Below the pieces are notes generated by a model that worked only from the letters and a program-made list of their open reading frames with translations, had not been told where the DNA came from and did no database searches. A DNA stretch of 64,000 nucleotides. It comes from UBA1479 sp002706405 (lineage in GTDB: Bacteria > Pseudomonadota > Alphaproteobacteria > Rhodospirillales > Casp-alpha2). Shown here in pieces: positions 1 through 8,426 of this stretch; the first letter of the stretch is position 1, and every line of letters starts with the position of its first letter. Location of the stretch: NCBI GenBank assembly GCA_963972255.1, contig CAXATO010000003.1, forward strand, positions 62,001-126,000, written 5' to 3'. The position numbers and the translations under genes are program-made.

Positions 1-1
1 G

Positions 2-745
2 CCGGACCAATTACGCAAGGCGATCACGCCGAAGACGCGCTGGCTCTTGCTCAACTCGCCCAACAATCCGACGGGGGCGGTTTACGAAGAGGCCGATCTG
101 CGCGCCCTGGCCGATGTGCTGCTGGAATACCCCCGGGTCGGCATCATCGCCGACGACATCTACGAGCATATCGCCTTTGACGGCCTGAAATTCGCGACCA
201 TCGCCAAGGTGGAGCCGAAGCTGTTCGACCGCACGGTGACCGTCAACGGCGTGTCGAAAGCCTTCGCCATGACAGGTTGGCGCATCGGTTATGCCGGGGC
301 CCATCCGTCCCTGGTCAAACAGATGATCAAACTGCAGTCCCTGGTCACGGTGGGCGCGTCCTCTGTCAGCCAGGCCGCCGCCGTGGAAGCGCTCAACGGG
401 CCGCAGGACTATGTCGCCGAGCGCTCCAAATCCTTCGAGGAGCGCCGCGATCTGGTCGTCTCCATGCTCAACCAGGCACCGGGCATTTCCTGCCCCGTGC
501 CCAAGGGCGCGTTCTACGTCTATCCGAGCTGCGCTGGCGTCATCGGCAAGACGACGCCGTCGGGCCAGGTCATCGAAACCGACCGGGATTTCGTCATGTA
601 CCTGCTCGAAACGGAAGGGGTCGCCACGGTCCACGGCGGGGCCTATGGCGTGTCGCCCTATTTCCGCATTTCCTACGCGGCGGCGGTCGAGGAACTGACC
701 CAGGCCTGCGAGCGCATCCAGCGCGCCTGCGCCGCCCTGCGCTGA
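2..745 (+). CDS. Pyridoxal-phosphate aminotransferase, class I/II (5' end outside window)
   Basis: The reading frame is open from the first bases, so the gene starts upstream; 247 codons remain of a family that is usually about 400. The PLP-binding motif NSPNNPTG is near bases 50-73. The aspartate/tyrosine pair follows in ADDIYEH. The Schiff-base lysine lies in GVSKAFAMTGWRIGY, with the lysine codon at about base 257. A substrate-carboxylate arginine is likely in PYFRISYA near the C-terminus. Together these show a fold-type I transaminase of the aspartate aminotransferase group, transferring an amino group from an amino acid to a 2-oxo acid. The missing N-terminus prevents a finer choice between aspartate, aromatic and other substrates. 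It ends tail-to-tail with the next gene with no gap. Confidence 0.93.
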   Translation, partial: PDQLRKAITPKTRWLLLNSPNNPTGAVYEEADLRALADVLLEYPRVGIIADDIYEHIAFDGLKFATIAKVEPKLFDRTVTVNGVSKAFAMTGWRIGYAGAHPSLVKQMIKLQSLVTVGASSVSQAAAVEALNGPQDYVAERSKSFEERRDLVVSMLNQAPGISCPVPKGAFYVYPSCAGVIGKTTPSGQVIETDRDFVMYLLETEGVATVHGGAYGVSPYFRISYAAAVEELTQACERIQRACAALR

Positions 746-1063
746 TCACAGATCGTCCCGATCCGGGCCGCCGGGAATGCCGGCTTCCTGGTCGATCGGC
801 AGAGTGATGACGTCGCCGTCATCATCGATCAATTCCAGTTCCTGGAACGCTAAAAGTTGCTCGGTAATCCAGAGCGCCAGCGCCATGGCCTGCCGCCCGT
901 CGACGCCGAATATGGGGTTGCCGTGGAATGGCATGATCGGGCAGTGGATGACGCAGCCGTAGCCGCCATCCCCATGCTTTTCCGGTGCGGCGACATCCAA
1001 TTTGAATGGCTCGGTCGTGCCGTCCTTGGCCCGCGTGCGGGCGCGAAAATGATAAGCCTTCAT
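746..1063 (-). CDS. Small conserved hypothetical protein (105 aa)
   Basis: A 105-residue soluble protein with no signal peptide or membrane segment. Its stop codon directly abuts the stop of the convergent aminotransferase. The middle contains GYGCVIHCPIMPF followed by FGVDGRQAMALALWITEQLL, a short beta-rich part and then an amphipathic helix. The pattern of a beta domain followed by GVDxxQAxxLA and a helix resembles small DUF6968-type proteins, but this is an impression only. The coding frame looks real because codon third positions are GC-rich like those of its neighbours and the ends fit the gene borders. Function unknown. Confidence 0.6.
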   Translation of the reverse strand: MKAYHFRARTRAKDGTTEPFKLDVAAPEKHGDGGYGCVIHCPIMPFHGNPIFGVDGRQAMALALWITEQLLAFQELELIDDDGDVITLPIDQEAGIPGGPDRDDL

Positions 1064-1173
1064 CCGCCGTCCCGATGCGTTGCGAAAAAGGATGAAATAT
1101 TGATTGTGATAACACGTTTTACGATATAAATATAAATATATTACTCGTTTTGATTTAAGCGCGAGGCCGCGCC
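1064..1173. promoter_or_regulatory. AT-rich divergent intergenic region
   Basis: The 110 bases between two divergent genes include a strikingly AT-rich stretch at about 1095-1160, with a run of tataaatataaatatatt, in an otherwise GC-rich neighbourhood. It probably carries promoters for both flanking genes. Several imperfect -10-like boxes are possible, so no single promoter can be assigned with confidence. Confidence 0.4.
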
Positions 1174-2277
1174 ATGACCTATGACTTCCACAAACTGAAG
1201 ACCGTTTCCGTCGCCAACGGCGAGATAACGCTGCGTATTCCGGAACGCTGGGGTGTATGGCCCGACGAAGACCGGCCTGGATTCTGGGGCTGTTATGAGA
1301 AAGAGGACGACGGCACCGAGCCCGATACGGGAACGCTGTGGATTCAAGTCGACCATTTCATCTGGGAAGATGATGGCGCCCCCTTGCCCCGAGCCATGGA
1401 CATGAAGCGTGAGGCGGAGGAAGCCGCAGCACGGCGAAAAGCGGCATCCGGGGAGCCGTTGTTGGAAAGTTCCATTACCCCGGTGGAGGGTGGATACCGT
1501 TGGCATCATGTCTATGACACGGAAGAAGGGGGCGAGGGCCTACGCTTCTGGTTCTCGCATTTTTACCTGAACCAAGGGGGGCATATGGCGGTGATCGCCA
1601 TGAACTTGGTCCTGACCCATGCGCAGATGGACGATTCCGAGTTCGTCGAGCTGCGGGAGATCATGGAGCGAGAGATTGGCGCCGCCTTTCTCGACCCTTT
1701 TCAGAGAGATGATGAGGAAGCGGTTGAGAATTTCCTGGGTCCCGTGCGCCGCTGTAATTTCGGCGACTGGATCAAGCTGACCTTGCCGGAAGCCATGTCC
1801 ATTCGTGTCGACGAGACATCGGCACCTTCCAACCCGCGCTGGTACTGCCGGCTGGCATCCGGTTCGTCGCATGCTGGCATGTTCGTTGAGGCTCGGACAT
1901 TGAAATTGCAGGACGAGGACGGTGACCCGGCCTTCCTGCGGCCGGACATGTATCAACGGGTCCTCGAAGATATCATCGGGGATGGGGGAAATGATCGCTA
2001 CGTCCCCATGCCGGACGGCGTCATTGCCTATGGCACTTACGACGACACCAATGGCGTCGGTGAACCGAACGATGATGGCGTGCCTTTCAAGGGATACCGC
2101 AATCATCTGTGGCGTCATATGCGGTTTATCGAGGGCGAGGCCCAGCTATCGACGGTGTTGCTCATGCTCCCCCTGCAAGAGCCCGATCGCGCCCCGTTTC
2201 CCGCTCTTGCGGCTTACATGCACGGCGCCGTGCGCCGCGCGGAATTTCCCGGGTTTCCGGCGCCGGAGTCCTACTGA
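1174..2277 (+). CDS. Uncharacterised 367-aa protein
   Basis: A long frame beginning MTYDFHKLKTVSVANGEI with no signal peptide or transmembrane segment. It is rich in acidic and aromatic residues, with WGVWPDEDRPGFWGC near residue 27 and YRWHHVYDTEEG near residue 110. Two halves can be seen: residues 1-170 and residues 190-360. Both open with a beta-strand pattern and include WxxxLxxG or RxxL stretches, which may indicate an internal duplication. I do not recognise the family. It follows an AT-rich promoter region and is not obviously in an operon with the PhnA-like gene about 100 bases downstream. Confidence 0.6.
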   Translation: MTYDFHKLKTVSVANGEITLRIPERWGVWPDEDRPGFWGCYEKEDDGTEPDTGTLWIQVDHFIWEDDGAPLPRAMDMKREAEEAAARRKAASGEPLLESSITPVEGGYRWHHVYDTEEGGEGLRFWFSHFYLNQGGHMAVIAMNLVLTHAQMDDSEFVELREIMEREIGAAFLDPFQRDDEEAVENFLGPVRRCNFGDWIKLTLPEAMSIRVDETSAPSNPRWYCRLASGSSHAGMFVEARTLKLQDEDGDPAFLRPDMYQRVLEDIIGDGGNDRYVPMPDGVIAYGTYDDTNGVGEPNDDGVPFKGYRNHLWRHMRFIEGEAQLSTVLLMLPLQEPDRAPFPALAAYMHGAVRRAEFPGFPAPESY

Positions 2278-2381
2278 TCCGGGCCGGTGACCGGCGGCAC
2301 ATCCTTGCCCGGCTTTCCTTTTTGGCCGTGGTCCTTTAAACGGGCGGCTCATTCTTTTGCGGACCATTGCGGGAAAATGCC

Positions 2382-2963
2382 ATGACCACGGAAACAGACC
2401 TTCTTGAACGCAGCGGCGGCGCTTGCGAACTTTGCACCGCCACGGACGATTTGGGGGGCTTCGACGTGCCGCCGGCACCCGCGGGAACGGCCGATACCAG
2501 CGTTCTGCTGTGCCCGACCTGCCGGGCGCAGGTCGACGGCACGGCGACCATGGAGAGCGACCATTGGCGCTGCCTGGCCGACAGCATGTGGACGCCTGTC
2601 CCTGCGGTTCAGGTCATGGCCTGGCGCATCCTGAACCGGTTCAAGGCTGAGGCCTGGGCGGCCGACCTTCTCGATCAGCTGTACCTGGATGAGGAGACAC
2701 TGGCCTGGGCCCAATCGGGCGCAGAAGCGGGGGCGGACGACGACGGGGTGGTGCACCGTGACTGCCACGGCGCCGTGCTGGACGTCGGCGATACGGTGAC
2801 TTTGATCAAGGACCTGACCGTCAAGGGCGCCAATTTCACGGCCAAGCGCGGCACCGCCGTGCGCGGCATCTCGCTGGTGCGTGACAACGCGGCGCAGATC
2901 GAAGGCCGGGTCAACGGCCAGCAGATCGTGATCCTGACGGAATTCGTCAAGAAATCCGCGTGA
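2382..2963 (+). CDS. PhnA/YjdM-family zinc-ribbon protein
   Basis: The protein has an N-terminal zinc ribbon, with CELC near residue 12 and a second pair CPTC near residue 45. Its C-terminal SH3-like PhnA domain (VVHRDCHGAVLDVGDTVTLI through the end ILTEFVKKSA) is typical of PhnA/YjdM. The E. coli homologue lies near the phosphonate genes, but its own role is unsettled and the protein is not the phosphonoacetate hydrolase also called PhnA. I chose ATG at 2382; a TTG five codons upstream is possible but weaker. Length is about 193 aa, longer than the E. coli protein because of an insert between the ribbon and the PhnA domain. Confidence 0.85.
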   Translation: MTTETDLLERSGGACELCTATDDLGGFDVPPAPAGTADTSVLLCPTCRAQVDGTATMESDHWRCLADSMWTPVPAVQVMAWRILNRFKAEAWAADLLDQLYLDEETLAWAQSGAEAGADDDGVVHRDCHGAVLDVGDTVTLIKDLTVKGANFTAKRGTAVRGISLVRDNAAQIEGRVNGQQIVILTEFVKKSA

Positions 2964-3018
2964 TCGCTCCCCATCGCCGCCGTTCCCACCGGCCGGGGAT
3001 TCCGCTAGGCTGACGTCC

Positions 3019-3678
3019 ATGCGCGACGTGACCCTGACCTTCGACAACGGGCCCGAACCCGACGTGACGCCGGGGGTGCTCGACGTGCTGGCGCGGGCCG
3101 GCGTGCCCGCCAGTTTCTTCGTTCTGGGCCACAAGATCGCCGATCCGGCCCGGCGCAAGCTGGCGGAGCGCGCGGCGGCCGAAGGCCATTGGATCGCCAA
3201 CCATACCTATAGCCACGACACGCCCCTGGGCAACCTGCCGGGCGCCGACGTGCCCGAGACCGAGATCGGCCGCACCCAGGCCCTGATCGGCGATCTTGCC
3301 CATCCCGACAGGTTTTTCCGCCCGTTCGGCGGTGGCGGCGCCCTCGGCCCGCATCTGTTGAGCCGCCCGGTCGCGGACTACCTGATCGCCGGCCGCTATA
3401 CCTGTGTGCTGTGGAACGCAATCCCGCGCGATTGGGCCGACCCGGAGGGCTGGGTCGAGACCGCCGTGGCGCAAATTTCTCCGCTTGACCACGCCCTGAT
3501 TGTCGTTCATGACCTGCCGACGGGTGCCATGGTGCACTTGGAACGCTTCATCGAGACAATACGAGACGCCGGCGGCACCTTCCGCCAGGATTTTCCCGAG
3601 GCCTGTGTACCGCTGCGGCGGGGTTTGGTGGTGGGGGATCTTGCGGCCTGCGTGACGGAACCGGCGGGTACTGCCTAA
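3019..3678 (+). CDS. Polysaccharide deacetylase (NodB-homology) family protein
   Basis: A 219-residue protein that is almost entirely a NodB-homology domain. Motif 1 is TFDNGPEPD at residues 7-15; motif 2 is the metal-binding HTYSHD near residue 66, with both histidines present. A later FRPFGGGG corresponds to motif 3. These metal-dependent enzymes remove acetyl groups from N-acetylglucosamine-type sugars in polysaccharides or peptidoglycan. There is no signal peptide, so a cytoplasmic or atypical location is likely and the substrate cannot be inferred. It sits about 100 bases upstream of the GNAT-nitrilase gene on the same strand. Confidence 0.88.
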   Translation: MRDVTLTFDNGPEPDVTPGVLDVLARAGVPASFFVLGHKIADPARRKLAERAAAEGHWIANHTYSHDTPLGNLPGADVPETEIGRTQALIGDLAHPDRFFRPFGGGGALGPHLLSRPVADYLIAGRYTCVLWNAIPRDWADPEGWVETAVAQISPLDHALIVVHDLPTGAMVHLERFIETIRDAGGTFRQDFPEACVPLRRGLVVGDLAACVTEPAGTA

Positions 3679-3776
3679 GCCGCGATTGCCCGTTCGGCAC
3701 GGGACCAACCGACATAACGTGATCCAGCGGTCTCCATCAGGAACGCCGCCCATTTGCAAAGCGAAAGAGACGTACC

Positions 3777-5342
3777 ATGGCGAAGAGTGCAGCGAGTGAA
3801 GCCAAGGCGAAGCTTGTCGTGCGTCACGCACAGGCCGGCGATGTGGCGGCGGTCCAGAAGCTCTACAAGAAGGTCTATCCGGGCATGTCGCCCTATTCGG
3901 CCGACCAGCTGCGCGGTCAGATCAACAACTTCCCGCAGGGCCAGTTCGTCGCGACCTATGAGGACGCCGTGGTCGGCTATTGCGCCACCTTCCGCATCGC
4001 CGAGGCGATCGCCTTCGCCCCCCATACCTGGTGGCAGATCACCGGCAACGGCTTCGCCTCGCGCCACGATCCGGACGGTGACTGGCTGTACGGCATGGAG
4101 GTTTTCGTCGACCCCGAGTTCCGGGGGCTGCGCATCGGGCAGCGCCTGTATGCGGCGCGCAAGGCGCTGGCCACGGAACAGCACCTGAAGGGCATCGTGT
4201 TCGGCGGCCGCCTTCCGGGCTATGCCCGGCGGTCCAAGAAGATCGGCTCGCCGCGCGCCTATGTGGATGCGGTGGCATCCAAGAATCTGCGGGATTCGGT
4301 GCTGGGATTCCAGCTGCGCAACGGTTTCGAGATTCATGGCGTGCTAGAAAACTATTTGCCGTCGGATAAGGAATCCGGCGGGCATGCGGCGCATCTGGTG
4401 TGGCGCGATCCGAAGTACATCGCGCCCGAGCCTGTCTCGGCGACGGAAAGCCGGCGCCGCGTCGATACCGTCCGTGTCAGCGTCATCCAGTATCAGCAGC
4501 GGCGGGTCAAATCGTTCGAGGAATTCGCCTCTCAGGTCGAATATTTCGTCGATGTGGTCGCCGACTACAAGTCCGATTTCGTGGTGTTCCCCGAACTGTT
4601 CACCCTGCAGCTTCTGTCCATCGAGAACGAACAGATTCCGGCATCGGAAGCGATCGCCCATCTGACCCAGTATACGGAACCGCTGAAGGAACTGCTGAGC
4701 GGCCTCGCCGTAAGCTACAACATCAACATCATCGGCGGCTCGCATCCCTCGCGCGAAGAAAACGGCGACATCCGGAACACCTGTTACGTCTGCCTGCGCG
4801 ACGGTTCCATCCACCGGCAGGACAAGATCCACCCGACCCCGAACGAACGCTACTGGTGGCATATCCAGGGCGGCACGGAGGTCTCGACCATCATGACCGA
4901 CTGCGGGCCGATCGGCGTCAACATCTGCTACGATTCAGAGTTTCCCGAGCTGTCCCGCCACCTGGTCGACCAGGGGGCGCAGATACTGTTCGTGCCGTTC
5001 TGCACGGACGAGCGGCAAAGCTACATGCGCGTGCGCTATTGCGGCCAGGCGCGGGCCGTGGAAAACCAGATGTTCGTGGTCCTGGCCGGCAACGTGGGCA
5101 ACCTGCCCAATGTCGACAACATGGACATCCAATACGCGCAAAGCTGCATCCTGACGCCCTGCGACGTCGCCTTCGCCCGCGACGGCATCGCCGCCGACAC
5201 CACGCCGAACGTGGAAATGGTCGCCTTCGCCGACCTGCGCCTGGACAACCTGAAGACCGCGCGTCATGCCGGCACGGTGCAGAATTTGAAGGACCGGCGC
5301 TTTGATCTCTACCGCATCGACTGGCGGGGCGATCACGACTAG
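3777..5342 (+). CDS. Bifunctional GNAT N-acetyltransferase / carbon-nitrogen hydrolase
   Basis: One 521-residue chain carries two enzyme domains. Residues about 10-200 form a GNAT acetyltransferase, with the acetyl-CoA site around EFRGLRIGQRLYAARKAL. Residues about 228-515 form a nitrilase-superfamily amidase with the complete catalytic triad: Glu273 in VVFPELF, Lys350 in RQDKIHP and Cys384 in VNICYDSEFPEL. This fusion is a known bacterial family. It suggests coupled acetylation and amide hydrolysis, though the substrate is unknown. The start ATG is 3 bases after a short A/G-rich stretch (gcgaaagagacgtacc). It is flanked by a deacetylase upstream and a convergent YrdC-like gene downstream. 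Confidence 0.9.
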   Translation: MAKSAASEAKAKLVVRHAQAGDVAAVQKLYKKVYPGMSPYSADQLRGQINNFPQGQFVATYEDAVVGYCATFRIAEAIAFAPHTWWQITGNGFASRHDPDGDWLYGMEVFVDPEFRGLRIGQRLYAARKALATEQHLKGIVFGGRLPGYARRSKKIGSPRAYVDAVASKNLRDSVLGFQLRNGFEIHGVLENYLPSDKESGGHAAHLVWRDPKYIAPEPVSATESRRRVDTVRVSVIQYQQRRVKSFEEFASQVEYFVDVVADYKSDFVVFPELFTLQLLSIENEQIPASEAIAHLTQYTEPLKELLSGLAVSYNINIIGGSHPSREENGDIRNTCYVCLRDGSIHRQDKIHPTPNERYWWHIQGGTEVSTIMTDCGPIGVNICYDSEFPELSRHLVDQGAQILFVPFCTDERQSYMRVRYCGQARAVENQMFVVLAGNVGNLPNVDNMDIQYAQSCILTPCDVAFARDGIAADTTPNVEMVAFADLRLDNLKTARHAGTVQNLKDRRFDLYRIDWRGDHD

Positions 5343-5360
5343 GGGCGGCGGCGTTCCGCC

Positions 5361-6065
5361 TCAGGCGGCGATGCGGCGCCCGAAGCGGTCTTGCACAAAG
5401 GCCGTGATCTCGTCGAACCGGCAACCGGCGCGGACCACCGAGTAATCGCGGAAATCGATGATGGTGGACGACAGGCCCTGGTCGTTGGCGTCGCGGCAGC
5501 GCCCGTGGTCGATCACGATATCGGCGGCGGCCACGACGTCGGGCTCGATCTCGGCGACCGTGTATTTGGAGCCCGACAAAGACTGATTGGCGCTGGAGCC
5601 GAACACCGGCGTGCCGCGGCTGTGGCTCAGTGCGGCCAGGGCGTTGTGCAGCGGCCCCGCGTTCAGCAGCATGTCCATGGTCGGCCCCTTGGTCGAGGTT
5701 TCCAGCACGAAGGGCTCGACGCTGTTCAGCAGCGGATGATCCCGCCGATACTCGGCGACGATGGAAAACGGCAGGTTCGCGTCGTTGATCAGGGCGTCGC
5801 GGATGGCCTGGGCTTCCTCGTCCAGGACGTGCAGGTCGGCCGAGGCTGCCGCCCCGCCGAACATCCCCGACGGCTTCTCGAAGCTGCGGCGCTTGACCTC
5901 GAAGATGCGGCGGATGGCGTCCTCCGTGCGGCCCAGGATGGCATAGGCGACGTTCAGCGGAATGATCGCGATCCCGCCGCCGTCGAGCACGTCCAGCACC
6001 TCGCGCGCTTCCTGGTCAACGTCATGGCCGATGGGGTTGTCGGTGGTGGGCGTGGTCGTGGGCAT
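5361..6065 (-). CDS. Sua5/YciO/YrdC-family protein
   Basis: A 234-residue protein with the YrdC-like fold: VLDGGGIAIIPLNVAYAILG near residue 28, then KRRSFEKPSG at the position of the KxR...KP(L/M) substrate loop, and a GSSANQS motif near residue 155 matching the family SAN signature. Family members make threonylcarbamoyl-AMP for the t6A tRNA modification or are paralogues of unknown role. The first loop (IPLNVAYAI) differs from the usual PTDTxYGL, so I regard it as a divergent paralogue rather than the essential TsaC/Sua5. It converges on the GNAT-nitrilase gene. Confidence 0.8.
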   Translation of the reverse strand: MPTTTPTTDNPIGHDVDQEAREVLDVLDGGGIAIIPLNVAYAILGRTEDAIRRIFEVKRRSFEKPSGMFGGAAASADLHVLDEEAQAIRDALINDANLPFSIVAEYRRDHPLLNSVEPFVLETSTKGPTMDMLLNAGPLHNALAALSHSRGTPVFGSSANQSLSGSKYTVAEIEPDVVAAADIVIDHGRCRDANDQGLSSTIIDFRDYSVVRAGCRFDEITAFVQDRFGRRIAA

Positions 6066-6262
6066 GGGGGATGTCTCGCATTTTCTTGGATGTTGGATGA
6101 CCGGACCCGCTGCCCGGCCCAGGTCGGGCGCTCAGTCGATCATGCGCCGCATGATCGAACAAATAGAAAAAGGCGAATGATATATCCGTAAACAAGATCA
6201 ATTGCGATGGGGCCCGCCTCCCGCATTGCTCGGCAAAGACAAGCGCCCCGGTCAACCCATCC
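6066..6262. other. Intergenic region with no recognised feature
   Basis: These 197 bases upstream of the YrdC-like gene and downstream of the ferric-reductase-like gene hold the presumed promoter of the former, including an AT-rich stretch near 6160-6205. I see no convincing gene, RNA or strong hairpin. Confidence 0.4.
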
Positions 6263-7597
6263 TTACCGCAAATTGAAGAGTTCCTGATGGAAGTCCTCGT
6301 ATTTCAAGCCATGGGATACCAAGTCAGTTCTCAGGGAATGGCCGAATTGGGCAGGGCCGCAAAACCAGATGCTGGCCGTGGTCCAGTCCGGAATTTCACG
6401 GCGCAGGCGTTCACCGGTCAACCGGCTGTCCTGTCCATCGATCACCAAATGCAGGCGGACGTTTGCGGCTTTGGCGTCTGCGGTCAGCTTCTCGGCCGCT
6501 TTCGGGTCTAGGGGCTGGGTGGCATGGTAAAGGTCGATGACCTGATCATGCGGGGCCAAGGCAAGCTGTTTCATCCGGGCAATGAACGGCGTGATGCCGA
6601 TGCCCCCGCCAATCCAAATCTGGCGTTGCTTGCCGTCGGAGAAGATGAACCGGCCGTAGGGGCCTTCGACGATGACCTTGTCCCCGACCTTGAGCCGATC
6701 GGCCATTAGATCCGTGTAATCGCCCAGCCCCTTGGTGATGAAATTGATCCGCCGGTCATCACCCTTCCAGGCGGAGGCGATGGTGAACGGATGCGCCCCT
6801 TCTTTCGGATCGAACGTCACGAAGGCGAACTGACCGGCCTGATGGCCCTGCCAGCCCTGTTCAAGCCGGATCGAGGTTTCCACGACGCCCAGGTCGGGGA
6901 ACAGGTCGATGTCTTCGATGGTTCCCGCCGTTTTGCGGGCGTGACCGATCCGCCCGGTCAGGACCAAGACACTCGCGATCGTGCCGGCGGCCATCAACAG
7001 GGCGGCGACAAGACCCACCGGTTGGGTCCAATAGCCGAAGTCCATCAGAATGACGGAGTGGACCGCCAGCGCCAGGTACACCAGCGCCACAATCGTATGG
7101 GTCTTGGCAAACAGCCGGTAGGGAAAGCGCTTGATCAGCGCCAGTGCGATCAACGCAACGAGGCCGTAGAAGGCCCATTCGCCGATGGATTCGGCCGTGT
7201 GGCGCTGAGCATCGAACCATTGCTGGAGGGCCGGTAATTCGGCGATATCGGGACGCTCACCCCGCTTCGGGCGTTCCATCAGGCCCAGGGAGACCGCCCA
7301 CTTCGGTGCATTGACCACGAGCCAATGCGCCACCGCCGTGACCAGCGCCGTGATGCCCAGCCATTTATGCAGGCGATAGGACTTGTCGAGGCCGCCCAGC
7401 CAGGATTCCAGCCGGACCGGTCGCAGGGCCAGAACCATGGCGAAACTCATCGCGCAGATGGCCAGCAGCCCGGTGACATAGATGGCCGGCTTGCGCAGGG
7501 CCATTAATCCGGATGTCTCGGGCCAGGACGCGGCGATGGCCCAGAGAACCGTCAGAAGGCCAAGGAAGGCCCAGAGCCATACTTTGAGGGTGCGCAT
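6263..7597 (-). CDS. Membrane ferric-reductase-like flavocytochrome
   Basis: This 444-residue protein has about six N-terminal membrane helices. Helix-borne histidines, as in YRLHKWLGITALVTAVAHW, are candidate heme b ligands. The C-terminus is a ferredoxin-NADP reductase module: an FAD-binding barrel with a VEGPYGRF motif near residue 318, and an NAD(P)-binding domain with IGGGIGITPFIARM near residue 335 and a terminal FHQELFNLR. It belongs with bacterial ferric reductase-like proteins that pass electrons from NAD(P)H across the inner membrane. It lies 196 bases downstream of a MarR gene on the same strand, so MarR control is plausible. Confidence 0.9.
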   Translation of the reverse strand: MRTLKVWLWAFLGLLTVLWAIAASWPETSGLMALRKPAIYVTGLLAICAMSFAMVLALRPVRLESWLGGLDKSYRLHKWLGITALVTAVAHWLVVNAPKWAVSLGLMERPKRGERPDIAELPALQQWFDAQRHTAESIGEWAFYGLVALIALALIKRFPYRLFAKTHTIVALVYLALAVHSVILMDFGYWTQPVGLVAALLMAAGTIASVLVLTGRIGHARKTAGTIEDIDLFPDLGVVETSIRLEQGWQGHQAGQFAFVTFDPKEGAHPFTIASAWKGDDRRINFITKGLGDYTDLMADRLKVGDKVIVEGPYGRFIFSDGKQRQIWIGGGIGITPFIARMKQLALAPHDQVIDLYHATQPLDPKAAEKLTADAKAANVRLHLVIDGQDSRLTGERLRREIPDWTTASIWFCGPAQFGHSLRTDLVSHGLKYEDFHQELFNLR

Positions 7598-7793
7598 GAT
7601 GTCATGTCTCCACAGTGATTAGGGGGCGCATTGCCTTCCGGGTTCTTGGGTCAACCGTCCGATGCAACTGCACGGCGTTGGTGAGAGGGCGGCCAGATGG
7701 ATTGCGGCATCGACGGATGCGGCCTGGAGGCGGACCAGGCGACCGGAACCAGCGGCCGCCGCGGCGAAGTGCACGGTGTTGTTCGCTATGGGC
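7598..7793. other. Intergenic region between MarR gene and ferric reductase gene
   Basis: The 196 bases contain no gene I can support. The reductase gene may have its own promoter here or be read from the MarR promoter; no clear -35/-10 pair stands out. Confidence 0.35.
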
Positions 7794-8267
7794 TCATTTT
7801 CTCGCAGCGGGGCGGGCGGTGTTGGCGGGGGGCGCGCCGGGCACCCGCCCGCCGAAGGAATCCCGGATCACGGTCGCCGTGGCGTAGAACGGCGCGCTGT
7901 CTTCCGGCGCCAGAGCGGCGTCGATCTGCGCATCCACTTGCCGCCAGACACGCCGGGCCGCTTTCAGCGCCTCCCGGCCTTCGCCCGTCAGGTCCAGGAT
8001 GTCCTGGCGACGGTTGTCGGGATTGGTGCGCTGCGTGATGAGACCAAGCACGACAAGACGTTCGGTCATGGTGCTCATGCTGCCCGGCGACAGGTTGAAT
8101 TCTTTTGCCAGATGGCCCTGGGATGCCGGCCCGAAACGGTCCAAAGCATCCAGAATCAGCGCCTGCCGATGGCGCACGCCGGTTGATGCAAGCAACGTTT
8201 CAACGCGCTTTTCGATCAAAGTGGCGGCATGCAGAAGGGGATGAAGTTTCGCAGGCTTGGCTTTCAT
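7794..8267 (-). CDS. MarR-family transcriptional regulator
   Basis: A 157-residue winged-helix protein. RQALILDALDRFGPASQGHLAKEF is followed by the recognition-helix region NLSPGSMSTMTERLVVLGLI and the wing RTNPDNRRQDILDLT, which are classic MarR features including the DxR motif of the wing. The C-terminal helix forms the dimer interface and ends in an Ala/Pro-rich tail. MarR proteins usually repress themselves and a neighbouring gene until a small ligand or oxidant releases them. The adjacent downstream ferric-reductase gene is the natural target. A perfect 10-bp inverted repeat lies 9-48 bases upstream of the start codon. Confidence 0.92.
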   Translation of the reverse strand: MKAKPAKLHPLLHAATLIEKRVETLLASTGVRHRQALILDALDRFGPASQGHLAKEFNLSPGSMSTMTERLVVLGLITQRTNPDNRRQDILDLTGEGREALKAARRVWRQVDAQIDAALAPEDSAPFYATATVIRDSFGGRVPGAPPANTARPAARK

Positions 8268-8275
8268 GCAGCCTG

Positions 8276-8324
8276 TTTATTCAAAGATAGTTTGGATGTA
8301 AACAGTTTGAATAAAGAAAGTTTG
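8276..8324. promoter_or_regulatory. Candidate MarR operator with 10-bp inverted repeat and 15-bp-spaced repeats
   Basis: Two perfect arms, TTTATTCAAA at 8276-8285 and TTTGAATAAA at 8306-8315, are separated by 20 bases. Overlapping them are three copies of AGTTTG starting at 8289, 8304 and 8319, exactly 15 bases apart. The site is just upstream of the MarR start codon, and on the minus strand a TTTACA/TAAACA pair with a 17-base spacer lies inside it. Autoregulation by the MarR protein is inferred from position and symmetry. Confidence 0.6.
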
Positions 8325-8426
8325 CTGAAGCCGGTCGGACGGCGCCTCCGCGAGTAGCGGGGCCAAAGACGTAGGTCCCGCCGTCGCTTTGGGGCGGCCC
8401 TTCATGTTCATTCAAGGATTGACCAG

